Shown: positions 46,704 through 56,887, numbered from the stretch's first letter. The stretch is 64,000 nucleotides of DNA from Herbaspirillum sp. alder98 (GCF_020179755.1 NZ_JAIUCY010000002.1:434001-498000); one strand, 5' to 3'. Numbers and translations: made by a program. The notes: generated from the letters alone by a model not told the origin.

Positions 46704-48589
46704 GAACGCGCCTCTGCCTCTGCCTTGCCGCGCCGCCACAGGCCCGACAGCCCTCCCGGCATCAGCAGCACCAGCGCCAGAATGATCAGGCCCAGCCCGG
46801 CGCGCCAATAATCGGTCTCGCGCGCCACCAGGTCTTGCAGCCAGGTCAGCAACGCGGCGCCGGCCAGCGGACCGAAGAGGCTCTGCACGCCACCCAGCAA
46901 CACCATCACCAGGCCATCGACGGAGCGATTCACGCCGGCCACCTCGGGCGAAATGCTGCCTTTGGAAAACGCAAACAACACGCCGGCCAGGCCGCAGAAC
47001 AGGCCCGCCACGGCAAACGCCATCCATTGCACGCGCCGCACATCGATGCCGACCGCCTCGGCGCGCACCCCGGCGTCGCGCGCGGCGCGCAATGCCAGCC
47101 CGAACGGCGCATGCAACAACCGTTGCAGCAGCCATACGCCGATACCCGCACAGGCCAGCGCCAGGTAGTAATACGCCACCGGTTGCGCCAGCCAGTCGGG
47201 CGCACGCAATCCGACCAGGCCATTGCTGCCACCGGTGACGTCATCCCACTGGAAGATCACGGCCCAGACGATCTGCGCGAAGGCCAGCGTGAGCATGGCC
47301 AGATAGACGCCCGACAGTCGCACGCAGAACCAGCCGCACACCAACGCGGCCGCCATCGCTGCCAGCGGCCCGGCCACCAGCACCGCCGCCAATGGCCAAT
47401 GCAGCTTCTGCGCCAGCAGCGCGGCAGCATAGGCGCCCAGCCCGAAATAGGCGGCGTGGCCGAACGATGCCATGCCACCCGGGCCCATGATGAAATGCAG
47501 GCTGGCGGCAAACAGCAGCGCCACCAGGATCTCGATCATCAACACCGGCAGATAGGGAAAGGCGGTCGCCGCCAGCGGCATCGCCAACAACAGCAATATC
47601 AGCAGCAGGCCGAAGCGGCGTGCCGCTGGCGTGATGACGGGCAGCGGCAGCACGTGAGCGACGCTGCTGCGGGCTGCGGCCAGCGGCTGGCCCAGCAGGC
47701 CCCATGGGCGCACCACCAGGATCGCCGCCATCACCAGGAACTCCACCACCAGCGTCAGTCGCGACAGCGAGATCTCGACACCCCACAGCGACACATTACC
47801 CAATGCGATGCACAAGGCCTTGATCTCGGCGATCAGCAGGGCTGCGGCGAAGGCGCCGCCAATCGATCCCATCCCGCCGACCACCACCACCACGAAGGCG
47901 TTGCCGATGGTGTCCATGTCGAGCGCCAGGTTGGCCGGCAGGCGCGGGCCTTGCAAGGCGCCACCGAGTCCGGCCAGGAAACAACCGAGCGCGAACACGC
48001 CGGTAAACAGCCAGGCCTGGTTGACGCCCAGCGCGCCCAGCATCTCGCGGTCCTGGGTGGCGGCGCGCACTAGCGTGCCCCAGCGGGTGCGGTGCTGCAG
48101 CAGCCACAGCAAAGCCAGCACCAGCGGCCCGATCGCCATCAGCAACAGGTCGTATTGCGGCAAGCGCCGTCCGAGCACGGTCACCGCGCCGGCCAGGCCG
48201 GGAGCGCGCGGACCGAACAGGTCTTCCGGTCCCCACAGCCACAGGGCGGCGTCCTTGATCACCAGCACCAGAGCGAAGGTAGCCAGCAGCTGGAACAGTT
48301 CGGGCGCGTGATAGATGCGGCGCAGGATGGTCATCTCGACGACTGCGCCGATGACGGCCACGACCAGCGCCGCCAGCAGCACGGCGCCCCAGTAGCCGCC
48401 CAGCGAGTCACCCAGGCGTTCGACCAGCGTATAGGCCAGATACAGGCCCAGCATGTAGAACGAACCGTGTGCGAAGTTGACGATGCGGGTGACGCCGAAG
48501 ATCAGCGACAAACCGGCCGCGACCAGGAACATGGCCGAGGCGTCGGCCAGTCCGTTGAGCAGCTGTACGGCCAGGCTGGCCAGGGTCAT
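46700..48589 (-). CDS. Fused LivH-LivM permease
   Basis: 629 residues with about 16-18 membrane segments. The first ~290 residues match LivH (LSLIFGVTRIVNFAHGSFYMLG, later VVVVGGMGSIGGAF), the rest LivM (GMASFGHAAYFGLGAYAAAL, AMLTLAFAQIVWAVI). A fusion supplies both channel halves in one chain. The start is the ATG at 48589, 13 bp after the binding-protein gene. It works with the binding protein 48603-49823 and the LivG-like ATPase. Confidence 0.92.
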   Translation of the reverse strand: MTLASLAVQLLNGLADASAMFLVAAGLSLIFGVTRIVNFAHGSFYMLGLYLAYTLVERLGDSLGGYWGAVLLAALVVAVIGAVVEMTILRRIYHAPELFQLLATFALVLVIKDAALWLWGPEDLFGPRAPGLAGAVTVLGRRLPQYDLLLMAIGPLVLALLWLLQHRTRWGTLVRAATQDREMLGALGVNQAWLFTGVFALGCFLAGLGGALQGPRLPANLALDMDTIGNAFVVVVVGGMGSIGGAFAAALLIAEIKALCIALGNVSLWGVEISLSRLTLVVEFLVMAAILVVRPWGLLGQPLAAARSSVAHVLPLPVITPAARRFGLLLILLLLAMPLAATAFPYLPVLMIEILVALLFAASLHFIMGPGGMASFGHAAYFGLGAYAAALLAQKLHWPLAAVLVAGPLAAMAAALVCGWFCVRLSGVYLAMLTLAFAQIVWAVIFQWDDVTGGSNGLVGLRAPDWLAQPVAYYYLALACAGIGVWLLQRLLHAPFGLALRAARDAGVRAEAVGIDVRRVQWMAFAVAGLFCGLAGVLFAFSKGSISPEVAGVNRSVDGLVMVLLGGVQSLFGPLAGAALLTWLQDLVARETDYWRAGLGLIILALVLLMPGGLSGLWRRGKAEAEARS

Positions 48590-48602
48590 GAGCGCGGCCC
48601 GC

Positions 48603-49823
48603 TCAGTCTGCCGAACGCAGCTTCTTGACCTCGGCGTCAGGCAACTGCAGTGCCGCGCCATCCACATAAGTGAAGCTGGTCATGATGCCGCGACCATCCT
48701 TCTGGCCGGTGCGGCCGACGAAGGCGCCCAGCGTCGATTGATGGTCCTGGGGACGATAGGTGATGCGGGCCACCGGCGTGTCCACCTGCAGGCCGGAGAA
48801 GGCCGCGGCCAGCTTGTCGGCATCGACCGAACCGGCCTTCTTGATGCCGGCGGCAATCGACATCAGCGCGCTGTAGCCGACCAGCGACCCATTGCGTGGA
48901 TAATCGTTGAATTTCTTGCGATAGGCATCGACGAACTTCTTGTGCTCGGGGGTATTGATGGCGTACCAGGGATAGCCGGTGACGATCCAGTTGGTCGGCG
49001 CTTCGGCCCGCAACGGGTCGAGGTATTCGGGTTCGCCAGTCAGCAGCGACACCACTTCGCGGCCATCGAACAAGCCACGGGTATTGCCTTCGCGCACGAA
49101 CTTGCCTAGGTCAGCTGCAAACAGGGCATTGAAGATGGCGTCGGGCTTGGCGTCAGCCAGCGCCTGGGTCACGGCACCGGCGTCGATCTTGCCCAGCGGC
49201 GGCGCCTGCTCGACCACGAATTCGACATCCGGCTGGGCCTGCTTCATCAGGGTCTTGAAACTGGCGACCGCCGATTGACCGTATTCATAGTTGGGATACA
49301 CCAGCGCCCAGCGCTTCTTCTTCAGCTTGACCGCTTCGCGCACCACCGACGTCACCAGCATGGAGGTGGATGGGCGCAAGCGATAGGTGTACTTGTTGCC
49401 GTTCTGCCAGACGATCTTGTCGGTCAGCGGCTCGGCAGCCAGGAAGAACACCTTGTGCTGCTTGGCATAGTCGGTCAGCGCCAAACCGGTATTGGACAGG
49501 AAGCCGCCGAACAACAGCGCCACCCGCTCGCGCGCCATCAACTCTTCGGCCACCCGCACCGAGTCGCCCGGATTGCCGTTGTCGTCCCGCGCGATCACCT
49601 CGATCGGCCGGCCCAGCACGCCGCCGGCCGCATTGATCTCTTCCTGCGCCAGCTCCCAGCCACGGCGGTACGGCTCCAGAAAAGCCGGTTGCGCCTTGTA
49701 GCTGTTGATCTCGCCGATCTTGATGGTGGCTTGCGCCTGGGCGCTGCCTGACATGGTCAGGGCGCTGGCCGTGGCGGCCAGCAACAGGCCGCGCTGGAAC
49801 AGTCGAAAAGGTCGATGCGTCAC
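48603..49823 (-). CDS. Branched-chain amino-acid-type ABC substrate-binding protein
   Basis: 406 residues from a GTG at 49823 with GAGGAAA upstream. The signal peptide ends near AQA (about 31). The mature domain (IKIGEINSYKAQPAFLEPYRRG, then EEINAAGGVLGRPIEV and YPNYEYGQSA) is a type I periplasmic fold of the Peripla_BP_6 group. Ligands in this group range from leucine to amides, urea and aromatic acids. It is the first gene of a three-gene transporter operon, 78 bp after regA on the same strand, so readthrough from the oxidase operon is possible. Confidence 0.9.
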   Translation of the reverse strand: MTHRPFRLFQRGLLLAATASALTMSGSAQAQATIKIGEINSYKAQPAFLEPYRRGWELAQEEINAAGGVLGRPIEVIARDDNGNPGDSVRVAEELMARERVALLFGGFLSNTGLALTDYAKQHKVFFLAAEPLTDKIVWQNGNKYTYRLRPSTSMLVTSVVREAVKLKKKRWALVYPNYEYGQSAVASFKTLMKQAQPDVEFVVEQAPPLGKIDAGAVTQALADAKPDAIFNALFAADLGKFVREGNTRGLFDGREVVSLLTGEPEYLDPLRAEAPTNWIVTGYPWYAINTPEHKKFVDAYRKKFNDYPRNGSLVGYSALMSIAAGIKKAGSVDADKLAAAFSGLQVDTPVARITYRPQDHQSTLGAFVGRTGQKDGRGIMTSFTYVDGAALQLPDAEVKKLRSAD

Positions 49824-49901
49824 GTGGTTTCCTCTTTATGCAGTCGGATGCACAGAAAATTTTGGCGTAATGATAACCGCTGATCAGGATTCGGGCCGGG
49901 C

Positions 49902-50438
49902 TTACTTGATGCGTTGCTTCTCCAGCTTGCGGGCCAGGGTACGACGGTGCATGCCGAGCCGGCGGGCAGTTTCGGAGATGTTGAAATCGGTCTCGACCAG
50001 CACCTCGTGGATGCGCTCCCACTCCAGCGTCTTGATCGAGGTGGCGCGCGCCGGCAACTCGACGTCGGACATGCCGGCGACGTGGCCGAAGGCGGCTTCG
50101 ATGTCGTCGGTGTTGGAGGGCTTGGCCAGGTATTGGCAGGCGCCCAGCTTGATCGCCTCGACTGCAGTGGTGATGCTGGCAAAGCCGGTCAGCACCACGA
50201 TCAGCATCGCCTCGTCGTGGGCATGCAGCATCTGCACGCAGGCCAGGCCCGAGGCGTTGCTGCTCAACTTGAGATCGACTACCGCGTAGCCGGGATTGTG
50301 CTGCTTCAGGTGTGCGGCGGCTTCATCCTGGTTGCTGGCTTGGAGTACGGTGTAACCACGACGCTCGAAGGAGCGGCTCAGGGTGCGACCAAAGGCGGCA
50401 TCATCCTCGATGATCAGGAGCAGGCGTTCGGCCGGCAT
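49902..50438 (-). CDS. regA: Redox response regulator, RegA/PrrA/ActR family
   Basis: 178 residues. Receiver with EDD near 11-13, phospho-acceptor Asp in VVDLKLS (about 55) and Lys in LAKPSN, then a Fis-type three-helix DNA-binding domain with ISETARRLGMHRRTLARKLEK, the RegA signature. AGAGGAAA precedes the ATG. RegA-type regulators activate respiratory oxidases and other energy genes under redox stress. It follows regB after 112 bp, which carries the short hairpin CACACAAAGGTGTG at 50507-50520. The pair is at the end of the cyo-surf1 operon, which is its likely target. Confidence 0.93.
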   Translation of the reverse strand: MPAERLLLIIEDDAAFGRTLSRSFERRGYTVLQASNQDEAAAHLKQHNPGYAVVDLKLSSNASGLACVQMLHAHDEAMLIVVLTGFASITTAVEAIKLGACQYLAKPSNTDDIEAAFGHVAGMSDVELPARATSIKTLEWERIHEVLVETDFNISETARRLGMHRRTLARKLEKQRIK

Positions 50439-50535
50439 GGGGGAGTTTCCTCTGTGTTTCTACTATCACAACCCGCTATTGTATTGCGGAATCGGATTTT
50501 GAGAAGCACACAAAGGTGTGATGCCCGCCTTGACC

Positions 50536-50556
50536 GGCATCAAGCTGGCATCAAGC
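50536..50556. repeat. Tandem decamer across the regB stop
   Basis: GGCATCAAGC occurs at 50536-50545 and 50547-50556, the second copy covering the regB stop codon. A minor direct repeat; meaning unknown. Confidence 0.4.
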
Positions 50557-51933
50557 CGGCGGCGATGAGGCCTCAGTGGGGCCGGCCGGGTCCGCTGGCG
50601 GCGCCAGGCTGATGGCCGACAGCGGCAGCGTCAGCCGCACCACCGCCCCACCCTGCGCCAGATTGCGGGCGCGGATGCTGCCCCCCAGCTTGCGCGCCAC
50701 ATTGACCACGAAGAACAGGCCCAGGCCCCGCCCCGGCTTGCCCTTGGTCGATTGATAGGGCTTGCCGATCTGGTTGATCATCCATTCCGGAAAACCAGGG
50801 CCACGGTCGGACACCTCCATGAGCAGCAGATCGCCTTCGCAGCGTACGTCCAGCGCCAGCCATTGCGGCGAGACCTCGAAGGCATTGTCGAGCACGTTGC
50901 CCAGCATCTGCTTGATGGCCGAGTCGAAGGCTACCGGCACATCCTGCTCGACCTGGTTGCGGTAGTCGAACTGCTCCACCGGCCGTGATTGCCGCCAGTC
51001 TTCGGCGACCGTATCGAGGAAGGTGTTGAGCGTGGTCTTGACCGAGAATTCGCCGCGCGCCTCGCCCGCCGACAGCAGCACGCCGCTGACGATGGCCTTG
51101 CAGCGCTGCAACTGCGCTTCCATTTCGGTGATGTCGTCGAGCAATTCGGCGCGCTGGCTGATCTCGGGCATGCGCCGCCAGTCGCCCAGGATCACCGATA
51201 CGGTCGCCAGCGGCGTGCCCAGCTCATGCGCCGCGCCCGATGCCAGCAGGCCCATGCGCACGATATGGTCTTCTTCGGCGGCGCGCTGGCGCAAGTCGGC
51301 CAGCAAGGCGTCACCGGCACGCAGGTTGCTGTTGATGCGGGTAATGAAAAACACCATCAGCCCGGCATTGAGCAGGAAGCAGATCAGCGTGCCTTCGACA
51401 TACAGGCTGAAGAGGCCGTTGCGATGGTCGGGCGGCAGCGCCAGCGGCTCTGAAAACAGGGCCAGGCCGGCCAGGCACGCCATGGTGATGGCGACGATGG
51501 CCCAGCTCGACCAGGGCTTGAGCAGCACCGCACCCAGGATGATCTGCATCAGGTACAGGAAGGCGAACGGATTGGTGATGCCGCCGCTCAGGTACAGCTG
51601 CAGCGTGAGCACGCCCACATCCACCATCAGCGCCAGGAACAGCTCGGCGTTGGTGACCAGGCGCCGCTCGTGCCAGCGCAGGTGGCTGGCGATGTTGAAG
51701 GCGATCAGGCAGGACAGCACCTCCAGCATGTGCGGCATTGGCAGGTGGATCTCCAGCACCAGCACCACGAAGGCGATGGTCGAGACCTGTCCCAGCACGG
51801 CCAGCCAGCGCAGCTGGATGAGCAGCAGCATGTTCTTGTGGCCGGCCGGGTTTTCCTGCACCTGGCGCAGCCGCTGCCAGCGCTCCTTGAGCGTGCGCGA
51901 ACGTCCTGCGGTCGCTGGCGCACTCTCGCTCAT
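50551..51933 (-). CDS. regB: Redox sensor histidine kinase, RegB/PrrB family
   Basis: 460 residues with about six membrane segments (roughly 40-200). The loop GGITNPF (117-123) is the ubiquinone-binding motif of the family. His236 in ASGAAHELGTPLAT is the RegB-type H-box, and Cys278 (LQRCKAI) matches the region of the redox-active cysteine of RegB. HATPase motifs (LGNVLDNAFEVSP, DRGPGFP, GRGLGLFFV) are intact. It senses quinone-pool and thiol redox state and phosphorylates RegA. Coupled to surf1 by a 4 bp overlap, so made together with the oxidase that affects the quinone pool, a feedback loop. Confidence 0.94.
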   Translation of the reverse strand: MSESAPATAGRSRTLKERWQRLRQVQENPAGHKNMLLLIQLRWLAVLGQVSTIAFVVLVLEIHLPMPHMLEVLSCLIAFNIASHLRWHERRLVTNAELFLALMVDVGVLTLQLYLSGGITNPFAFLYLMQIILGAVLLKPWSSWAIVAITMACLAGLALFSEPLALPPDHRNGLFSLYVEGTLICFLLNAGLMVFFITRINSNLRAGDALLADLRQRAAEEDHIVRMGLLASGAAHELGTPLATVSVILGDWRRMPEISQRAELLDDITEMEAQLQRCKAIVSGVLLSAGEARGEFSVKTTLNTFLDTVAEDWRQSRPVEQFDYRNQVEQDVPVAFDSAIKQMLGNVLDNAFEVSPQWLALDVRCEGDLLLMEVSDRGPGFPEWMINQIGKPYQSTKGKPGRGLGLFFVVNVARKLGGSIRARNLAQGGAVVRLTLPLSAISLAPPADPAGPTEASSPPA

Positions 51934-52769
51934 GCCGCTACTTGCCCTCTTGCCTCGCCGCTTGCCCGGGCCCGGCGACGCTCATCGCGCACCACCCAGA
52001 AACCGGCTGCGGCGATCATCAGGGCCAGCGCATACCAGGTCAGCGCATAGACCAGGTGGCTGTTGTGGAAGGCGATCACGGTCAGGCCGCCGACCGGCTT
52101 CTCGGCATCCGGCGCGCTGGCGGCATTGGCTTGCGCCGAGGCGCGATCGGCATCGACGAAGTACGGCGCCACGGCGCCCAGCCCGCGGGCCGTGGCGATG
52201 GCCTGCACATCACGCGAATACCAGCGGTTCTCGGCCGCTGCGTTCTCGCGCAGGAAGCCGCCACCGGTCTCGCTCATGCGCAACAGGCCGGTGACGCTGG
52301 AGGGCGTCTGGGCATCCGGCGCGGTGCTGGCGATGAGGCGGATCGGCGCAATCGAGACGAAACCGCGATTGACCAGCACCAGCTCGCCGGCATCGGTCTG
52401 CAAGGGCGTCAGCAGCCAGGAGCCGCTGCCCAGCTCGGTGGTGGCCTGCACCGCGACGGTCTTGCTGTACAGGTAACGCCCGGTCAGCGTGACGCGGCGG
52501 TACTCGTCGTTGGCCGCGGATATCTGCGGCCATTGCGGGCTGGCCGGCGCCGGTGTCGGCGCGGCGTGGACCCGGGCGTCGACCTTGGCGATCAGATCCA
52601 GTTTCCATTGCAGGCGATAGACCTGCCAGGTTCCCAGCGCGGCGAACACGACAAACAAAAATCCCGCACCAAGGGCCAGCAGGATCAGGCTGGTCTTCGA
52701 GCGGGATTTCGAGCCCGCTTGCGCGGGCTGTTTGCCTTGCTGCACGCCATTAGTTGGCGTCTGGCTCAT
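51930..52769 (-). CDS. SURF1-family oxidase assembly protein
   Basis: 279 residues with a membrane helix near 30-50, a periplasmic domain and a second helix near 240-260; the motifs GTWQVYRLQWKLDLI, RRVTLTGRYL and VNRGFVS are SURF1 hallmarks. SURF1 assists haem a insertion into cytochrome oxidases. It lies between cyoD and regB with ATGA overlaps on both sides. A SURF1 in a quinol oxidase operon that has no cyoE in view suggests a haem-A-containing (ba3/aa3-type) quinol oxidase, not the haem-O enzyme of E. coli. Confidence 0.92.
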   Translation of the reverse strand: MSQTPTNGVQQGKQPAQAGSKSRSKTSLILLALGAGFLFVVFAALGTWQVYRLQWKLDLIAKVDARVHAAPTPAPASPQWPQISAANDEYRRVTLTGRYLYSKTVAVQATTELGSGSWLLTPLQTDAGELVLVNRGFVSIAPIRLIASTAPDAQTPSSVTGLLRMSETGGGFLRENAAAENRWYSRDVQAIATARGLGAVAPYFVDADRASAQANAASAPDAEKPVGGLTVIAFHNSHLVYALTWYALALMIAAAGFWVVRDERRRARASGEARGQVAA

Positions 52770-53251
52770 TTTGCTGCGGGCGCGGCGCCGTGTTGCATGC
52801 CGGGCATGTTCTGCATCTGCTGCTGCATCGATTGCGGAACGGTTTCATTGCCCATGTGTTCAGGCGACATGGTTGGCATCATGTTGTGATTCATGTGATA
52901 CATGACCCACAGCGAGCCGGCCAGCGTGATGCCGACGATGACCACGGTGAAGATCAGCGCCAGCATGTTCCAGCCGCCTTCGGACTTGCTGTTCATGTGC
53001 AGGAAGTACACGATGTGCACCACGATCTGGACTGCCGCAAACGCCAGCAGCACCAGGCCCATCGTCGACGAGCTCTCGATGGCCTTGGTCATCACCAGCC
53101 AGAACGGGATGGCGGTCAACAGCACTGCCAGCACGAAGCCGATGACGTAGTCCTTCATCGAGCCATGGGCGGTGTGATCTTCGTGGCCGTGATGATCTTC
53201 ATCATGGTGGCCCATCGGGCGGGCCGGGTGTTCTTGGTGGCCGCGACTCAT
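52766..53251 (-). CDS. cyoD: Quinol oxidase subunit IV (CyoD) with metal-binding-like tails
   Basis: 161 residues, compared with about 110 in E. coli. The three-helix core lies at about 35-117 ([21 protein letters not shown] and [10 protein letters not shown]). The first 29 residues contain nine histidines, and residues 117-154 hold ten methionines and four histidines in MxxM-like spacing. Both tails resemble copper-binding segments. CyoD is thought to help CuB enter subunit I. The ATG at 53251 overlaps the cyoC stop (ATGA); the longer frame lies inside cyoC. Confidence 0.9.
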   Translation of the reverse strand: MSRGHQEHPARPMGHHDEDHHGHEDHTAHGSMKDYVIGFVLAVLLTAIPFWLVMTKAIESSSTMGLVLLAFAAVQIVVHIVYFLHMNSKSEGGWNMLALIFTVVIVGITLAGSLWVMYHMNHNMMPTMSPEHMGNETVPQSMQQQMQNMPGMQHGAAPAAK

Positions 53252-53874
53252 GGCAGGACTCCCATCAGATAAACAAAGGTGAAGACACCGATCCAGACCA
53301 CGTCCAGGAAGTGCCAGAACATCGACAGGCACATCAGGCGACGGCCGTTTTCAGGCGTCAGGCCATGCTTGTTGATCTGGAACAGCAGCACGACCAGCCA
53401 GATGATGCCGAACGAGACGTGCAGGCCGTGGGTACCGACCAGGGCGAAGAACGAGGTCAGGAAACCGCTACGGGCCGGACCTGCGCCTTCGTGGATCAGG
53501 TGCAGGAACTCGTACAGTTCGAAGTAGATGAAGCCGGCGCCCAGCAGGCCGGTGATGGCCAGCCAGACCAGCGTGTTCTGCTTCTTCTTGGCTTGCATCG
53601 CCAGCATGGCGAAACCGTAGGTGATCGACGACAGCAGCAGCAGCGCGGTGTTGAGCGCGACCAGCGGCAAGTCGAACAGTTCGGCGCCGGTCGGGCCGCC
53701 GGCGTAGTTGCGGCCCAGTACGGCGTAGGTCGCAAACAGGCAGGCGAAGATCAGGCAATCGCTCATCAGGTAGATCCAGAAGCCCAGCAGGGTGCCGTTC
53801 TCCGGATGATGATGGCGGGTGAAAAAGCGCGAGCTTGGCGTCGCGCCGGCCGTGGTGTTAATGGCTTCAGACAT
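53248..53874 (-). CDS. cyoC: Quinol oxidase subunit III (CyoC)
   Basis: 208 residues with five membrane helices: [25 protein letters not shown] near the start, [14 protein letters not shown] and [22 protein letters not shown] at the end, all usual for CyoC/CoxC-like subunit III. It supports the proton-pumping core. Overlaps cyoB by 8 bp and cyoD by 4 bp. Confidence 0.95.
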   Translation of the reverse strand: MSEAINTTAGATPSSRFFTRHHHPENGTLLGFWIYLMSDCLIFACLFATYAVLGRNYAGGPTGAELFDLPLVALNTALLLLSSITYGFAMLAMQAKKKQNTLVWLAITGLLGAGFIYFELYEFLHLIHEGAGPARSGFLTSFFALVGTHGLHVSFGIIWLVVLLFQINKHGLTPENGRRLMCLSMFWHFLDVVWIGVFTFVYLMGVLP

Positions 53875-55870
53875 GGCTGCTCAACAGGCGAGTGCGTTCT
53901 GCTTCCACACGGACGACTTCGTCGGCCGGAATGTAGTAGTCGCGGTTGTAATTGAAGGTATGGACGATAGTGACCACGACCAACGCGGCGAAGAACACTG
54001 CGGCAGGCAGCCACATGTGCCAGATCAGGGTGAAACCAAGCACTGCTGCCAGGGCTGCAATGATGAAACCGGCGCCCGTGTTCTTGGGCATGTGGATGTC
54101 CACGAATTGATCCAGCGGACGCTGATAGCCGTGCTTCTTCATGTCGGTCCAGGCGTCGTTGTCATGCACCACCGGCGTGAAGGCGAAGTTGTAGGCCGGT
54201 GGTGGCGACGAAGTCGACCATTCCAGGGTACGCGCATCCCAAGGGTCGCCGGTGACATCGGCCAGCTTCTTGCGGTCGCGAATCGACACGCCGATCTGGA
54301 TGATGAACGAAGCGATACCCAGTGCGATCAGGCCAGCGCCCAGGGCGGCGGCAACGAACCAGATCTGCAGCGACGGATCGTCGAAGTGGCTCAGGCGACG
54401 GGTCACGCCCATCAGGCCCAGCACGTACAGCGGCATGAAGGCCAGGTAGAAACCGACCAGCCAGAACCAGAACGAGCAACGGCCCCAGAAATCGTTGAGC
54501 TTGAAGCCGAAGGCCTTCGGGAACCAGAAGTTGATACCGGCAAACATACCGAACACGACGCCGCCGATGATCACGTTGTGGAAGTGAGCAATCAGGAACA
54601 GGCTGTTGTGCAGCACGAAGTCGGCTGGCGGCACCGCCAGCAGCACGCCGGTCATGCCACCGATGACGAAGGTGATCATGAAACCGATGGTCCACAGCAT
54701 CGGGACTTCGAAGCGGATACGACCGCGGTACATGGTGAACAGCCAGTTGAAGATCTTGGCGCCAGTCGGGATCGAGATGATCATCGTGGTGATGCCGAAG
54801 AACGAGTTCACACTGGCACCCGAACCCATGGTGAAGAAGTGGTGCAGCCAGACCAGGTACGACAGGATGGTGATGACCACGGTGGCGTAGACCATCGAGG
54901 TGTAACCGAACAGGCGCTTGCCGCTGAAGGTCGAGACGATTTCAGAGAAGATACCGAACGCTGGCAGAACCAGGATGTAGACCTCGGGGTGACCCCAGAT
55001 CCAGATCAGGTTCACGTACATCATGGCGTTGCCGCCCAGGTCGTTGGTGAAGAAGTTGGTGCCGAACACGCGGTCCATCGACAGCATCGCCAGCACGGCG
55101 GTCAGCACCGGGAAGGCGGCCACGATCAACACGTTGGTGCACAGCGAGGTCCAGGTGAAGACCGGCATCTTCATCATGTTCATGCCCGGGGCGCGCATCT
55201 TGACGATGGTCACCACCAGGTTGATGCCGGAGAGCAAGGTCCCTACCCCGGCCACCTGCAAGGCCCATATATAGTAGTCGACCCCCACATCAGGACTGAA
55301 CAGGATGCCCGACAGCGGCGGATACGCCAGCCAGCCGGTGCGGGCGAATTCGCCCACGAACAGCGAGGCCATCACCAGCAGCGCGCCGAAGGTGGTCATC
55401 CAGAAGCTGAAGTTGTTGAGGAACGGGAAAGCCACGTCGCGCGCGCCGATCTGCAGCGGGATGACGTAGTTCATCAGGCCCGTCACCAGCGGCATGGCCA
55501 CGAAGAAGATCATGATCACGCCGTGGGCGGTGAAGACCTGGTCGTAGTGATGCGGCGGCAGGAAGCCGGGATTGTCGCCGAAGGCGATCGCTTGCTGGGC
55601 ACGCATCATCAGCGCATCGGCAAAGCCGCGCAGCAGCATGATGATGGCCAGGATGATGTACATGATACCGATGCGCTTGTGGTCGATACTGGTGAACCAG
55701 TCGCGCCAGAGCATGCCCCACAGGCGATATTTGGTCAGCAGGCCCAGCACCACGGCACCGCCGATGGCGACCATGGCGAAGGTTGCTAGCAGGATCGGCT
55801 CGTGCAGTGGAATCGCTTCCAGACTGAGACGGCCGAAGATCAGCTTTATCAAGTCAAAATTGTCAGACAT
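53867..55870 (-). CDS. cyoB: Quinol oxidase subunit I (CyoB)
   Basis: 667 residues, 15 membrane helices as in CyoB. Haem-copper ligands lie in [10 protein letters not shown] (His116), [15 protein letters not shown] and HFHNVIIGG. The quinol site residues known in E. coli (Arg71, Asp75, His98, Gln101) are matched by Arg81, Asp85, His108 and Gln111 in [10 protein letters not shown] and PPHHYDQ. It therefore oxidises ubiquinol, not cytochrome c, reduces O2 to water and pumps protons. Confidence 0.97.
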   Translation of the reverse strand: MSDNFDLIKLIFGRLSLEAIPLHEPILLATFAMVAIGGAVVLGLLTKYRLWGMLWRDWFTSIDHKRIGIMYIILAIIMLLRGFADALMMRAQQAIAFGDNPGFLPPHHYDQVFTAHGVIMIFFVAMPLVTGLMNYVIPLQIGARDVAFPFLNNFSFWMTTFGALLVMASLFVGEFARTGWLAYPPLSGILFSPDVGVDYYIWALQVAGVGTLLSGINLVVTIVKMRAPGMNMMKMPVFTWTSLCTNVLIVAAFPVLTAVLAMLSMDRVFGTNFFTNDLGGNAMMYVNLIWIWGHPEVYILVLPAFGIFSEIVSTFSGKRLFGYTSMVYATVVITILSYLVWLHHFFTMGSGASVNSFFGITTMIISIPTGAKIFNWLFTMYRGRIRFEVPMLWTIGFMITFVIGGMTGVLLAVPPADFVLHNSLFLIAHFHNVIIGGVVFGMFAGINFWFPKAFGFKLNDFWGRCSFWFWLVGFYLAFMPLYVLGLMGVTRRLSHFDDPSLQIWFVAAALGAGLIALGIASFIIQIGVSIRDRKKLADVTGDPWDARTLEWSTSSPPPAYNFAFTPVVHDNDAWTDMKKHGYQRPLDQFVDIHMPKNTGAGFIIAALAAVLGFTLIWHMWLPAAVFFAALVVVTIVHTFNYNRDYYIPADEVVRVEAERTRLLSSHV

Positions 55871-55957
55871 CTTTACTTCCCGGGGAAAAAGGAAAATTCG
55901 GCGCGGCGGCGTGTTGCCACGCCATTGCCGCCAGTGCGAACGCCAGGTTCACAACAC

Positions 55958-56887
55958 TCACTCATGCTTCTGGCCGGGCTTCACGTTCAAGTCGGTAGAC
56001 ATCTGCTTGTTCAGGCAGACCGTGTTGGGCTCGACGCAGCGATTGACGATGTCGTGGAACAGGCCGGCGTCAACGGTACCGAACAGGCGGGCCGGTTCAC
56101 GTTCGCTGGGCTTTTCCAGTTGCAGGTAGTCGGCGCGCTTCATGGTGCCGCTCTCTGCCTTGGCCTTCTTGACCCAGTCGTCGAAACCTTGCTGGTCCAG
56201 GCCATGGAACTTGAAGCGCATGTGCGAGAAGCCGGCGCCGCTGTAGTTGGCCGAGAAACCTTCGTACTCGCCCGCCTTGTTGATGACGGCGTGCAGCTTG
56301 GTTTCCATGCTTGGCATCGCGTAGATCTGTCCTGCCAGCGCCGGGATGAAGAACGAATTCATCACGTTGGAGGCGGTGATCTTGAACTCGATCGGCACAT
56401 CGACCGGTGCCGCCAGTTCATTGACGGTGGCGATGCCTTGTTCCGGATAGATGAACAGCCACTTCCAGTCCAGTGCCACCACTTCGACCTTCAGGGTCTT
56501 GGTCTGCGGCGGGATCGGACGCTCGGCGTCGATGCGCGACAGCGGGCGGTACGGATCCAGCGTGTGGGTCGTGATCCAGGTCAGCAGGCCCAGCGCGATG
56601 ATGATCAGCAGGGGCGCGCCCCAGATGATCAGTTCGAGCTTGGTCGAGTGATCCCAGTCGGGCTCGTAGGGCGCCGAGGTGTTGCTCTTGCGATAACGCC
56701 AGGCAAACAGCACGATCAGCACGAGCACCGGAACGATGATCAGCAACATCAGGATGGTGGAAATGACGATCAGGCGTCCCTGTTGGGAAGCAATATCGCC
56801 AGACGGGTTCAACACGACAGTGTTGCACCCTGCCAACAGCAGGGCCGGCAGCAGAAGCAAACCGCGACGCAGTTTTTGAGAAACCAT
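55958..56887 (-). CDS. cyoA: Quinol oxidase subunit II (CyoA), lipoprotein
   Basis: 309 residues. Lipobox LAGC puts the lipid at Cys21; two membrane helices (about 37-60 and 85-105) precede the periplasmic cupredoxin domain (DWKWLFIYPEQGIATVNELAAPV). The CuA ligands of cytochrome c oxidase are missing, as in quinol oxidases. I chose ATG 56887 because of the signal sequence; no Shine-Dalgarno is visible and an in-frame ATG lies 33 bp upstream. First gene of cyoABCD-surf1-regBA. Confidence 0.94.
   Translation of the reverse strand: MVSQKLRRGLLLLPALLLAGCNTVVLNPSGDIASQQGRLIVISTILMLLIIVPVLVLIVLFAWRYRKSNTSAPYEPDWDHSTKLELIIWGAPLLIIIALGLLTWITTHTLDPYRPLSRIDAERPIPPQTKTLKVEVVALDWKWLFIYPEQGIATVNELAAPVDVPIEFKITASNVMNSFFIPALAGQIYAMPSMETKLHAVINKAGEYEGFSANYSGAGFSHMRFKFHGLDQQGFDDWVKKAKAESGTMKRADYLQLEKPSEREPARLFGTVDAGLFHDIVNRCVEPNTVCLNKQMSTDLNVKPGQKHE

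Noticed and set aside
53819..55789. 656-codon plus-strand frame opposite cyoB
   Set aside because: His/Gln/Asp-rich shadow produced by the reverse complement of membrane codons.
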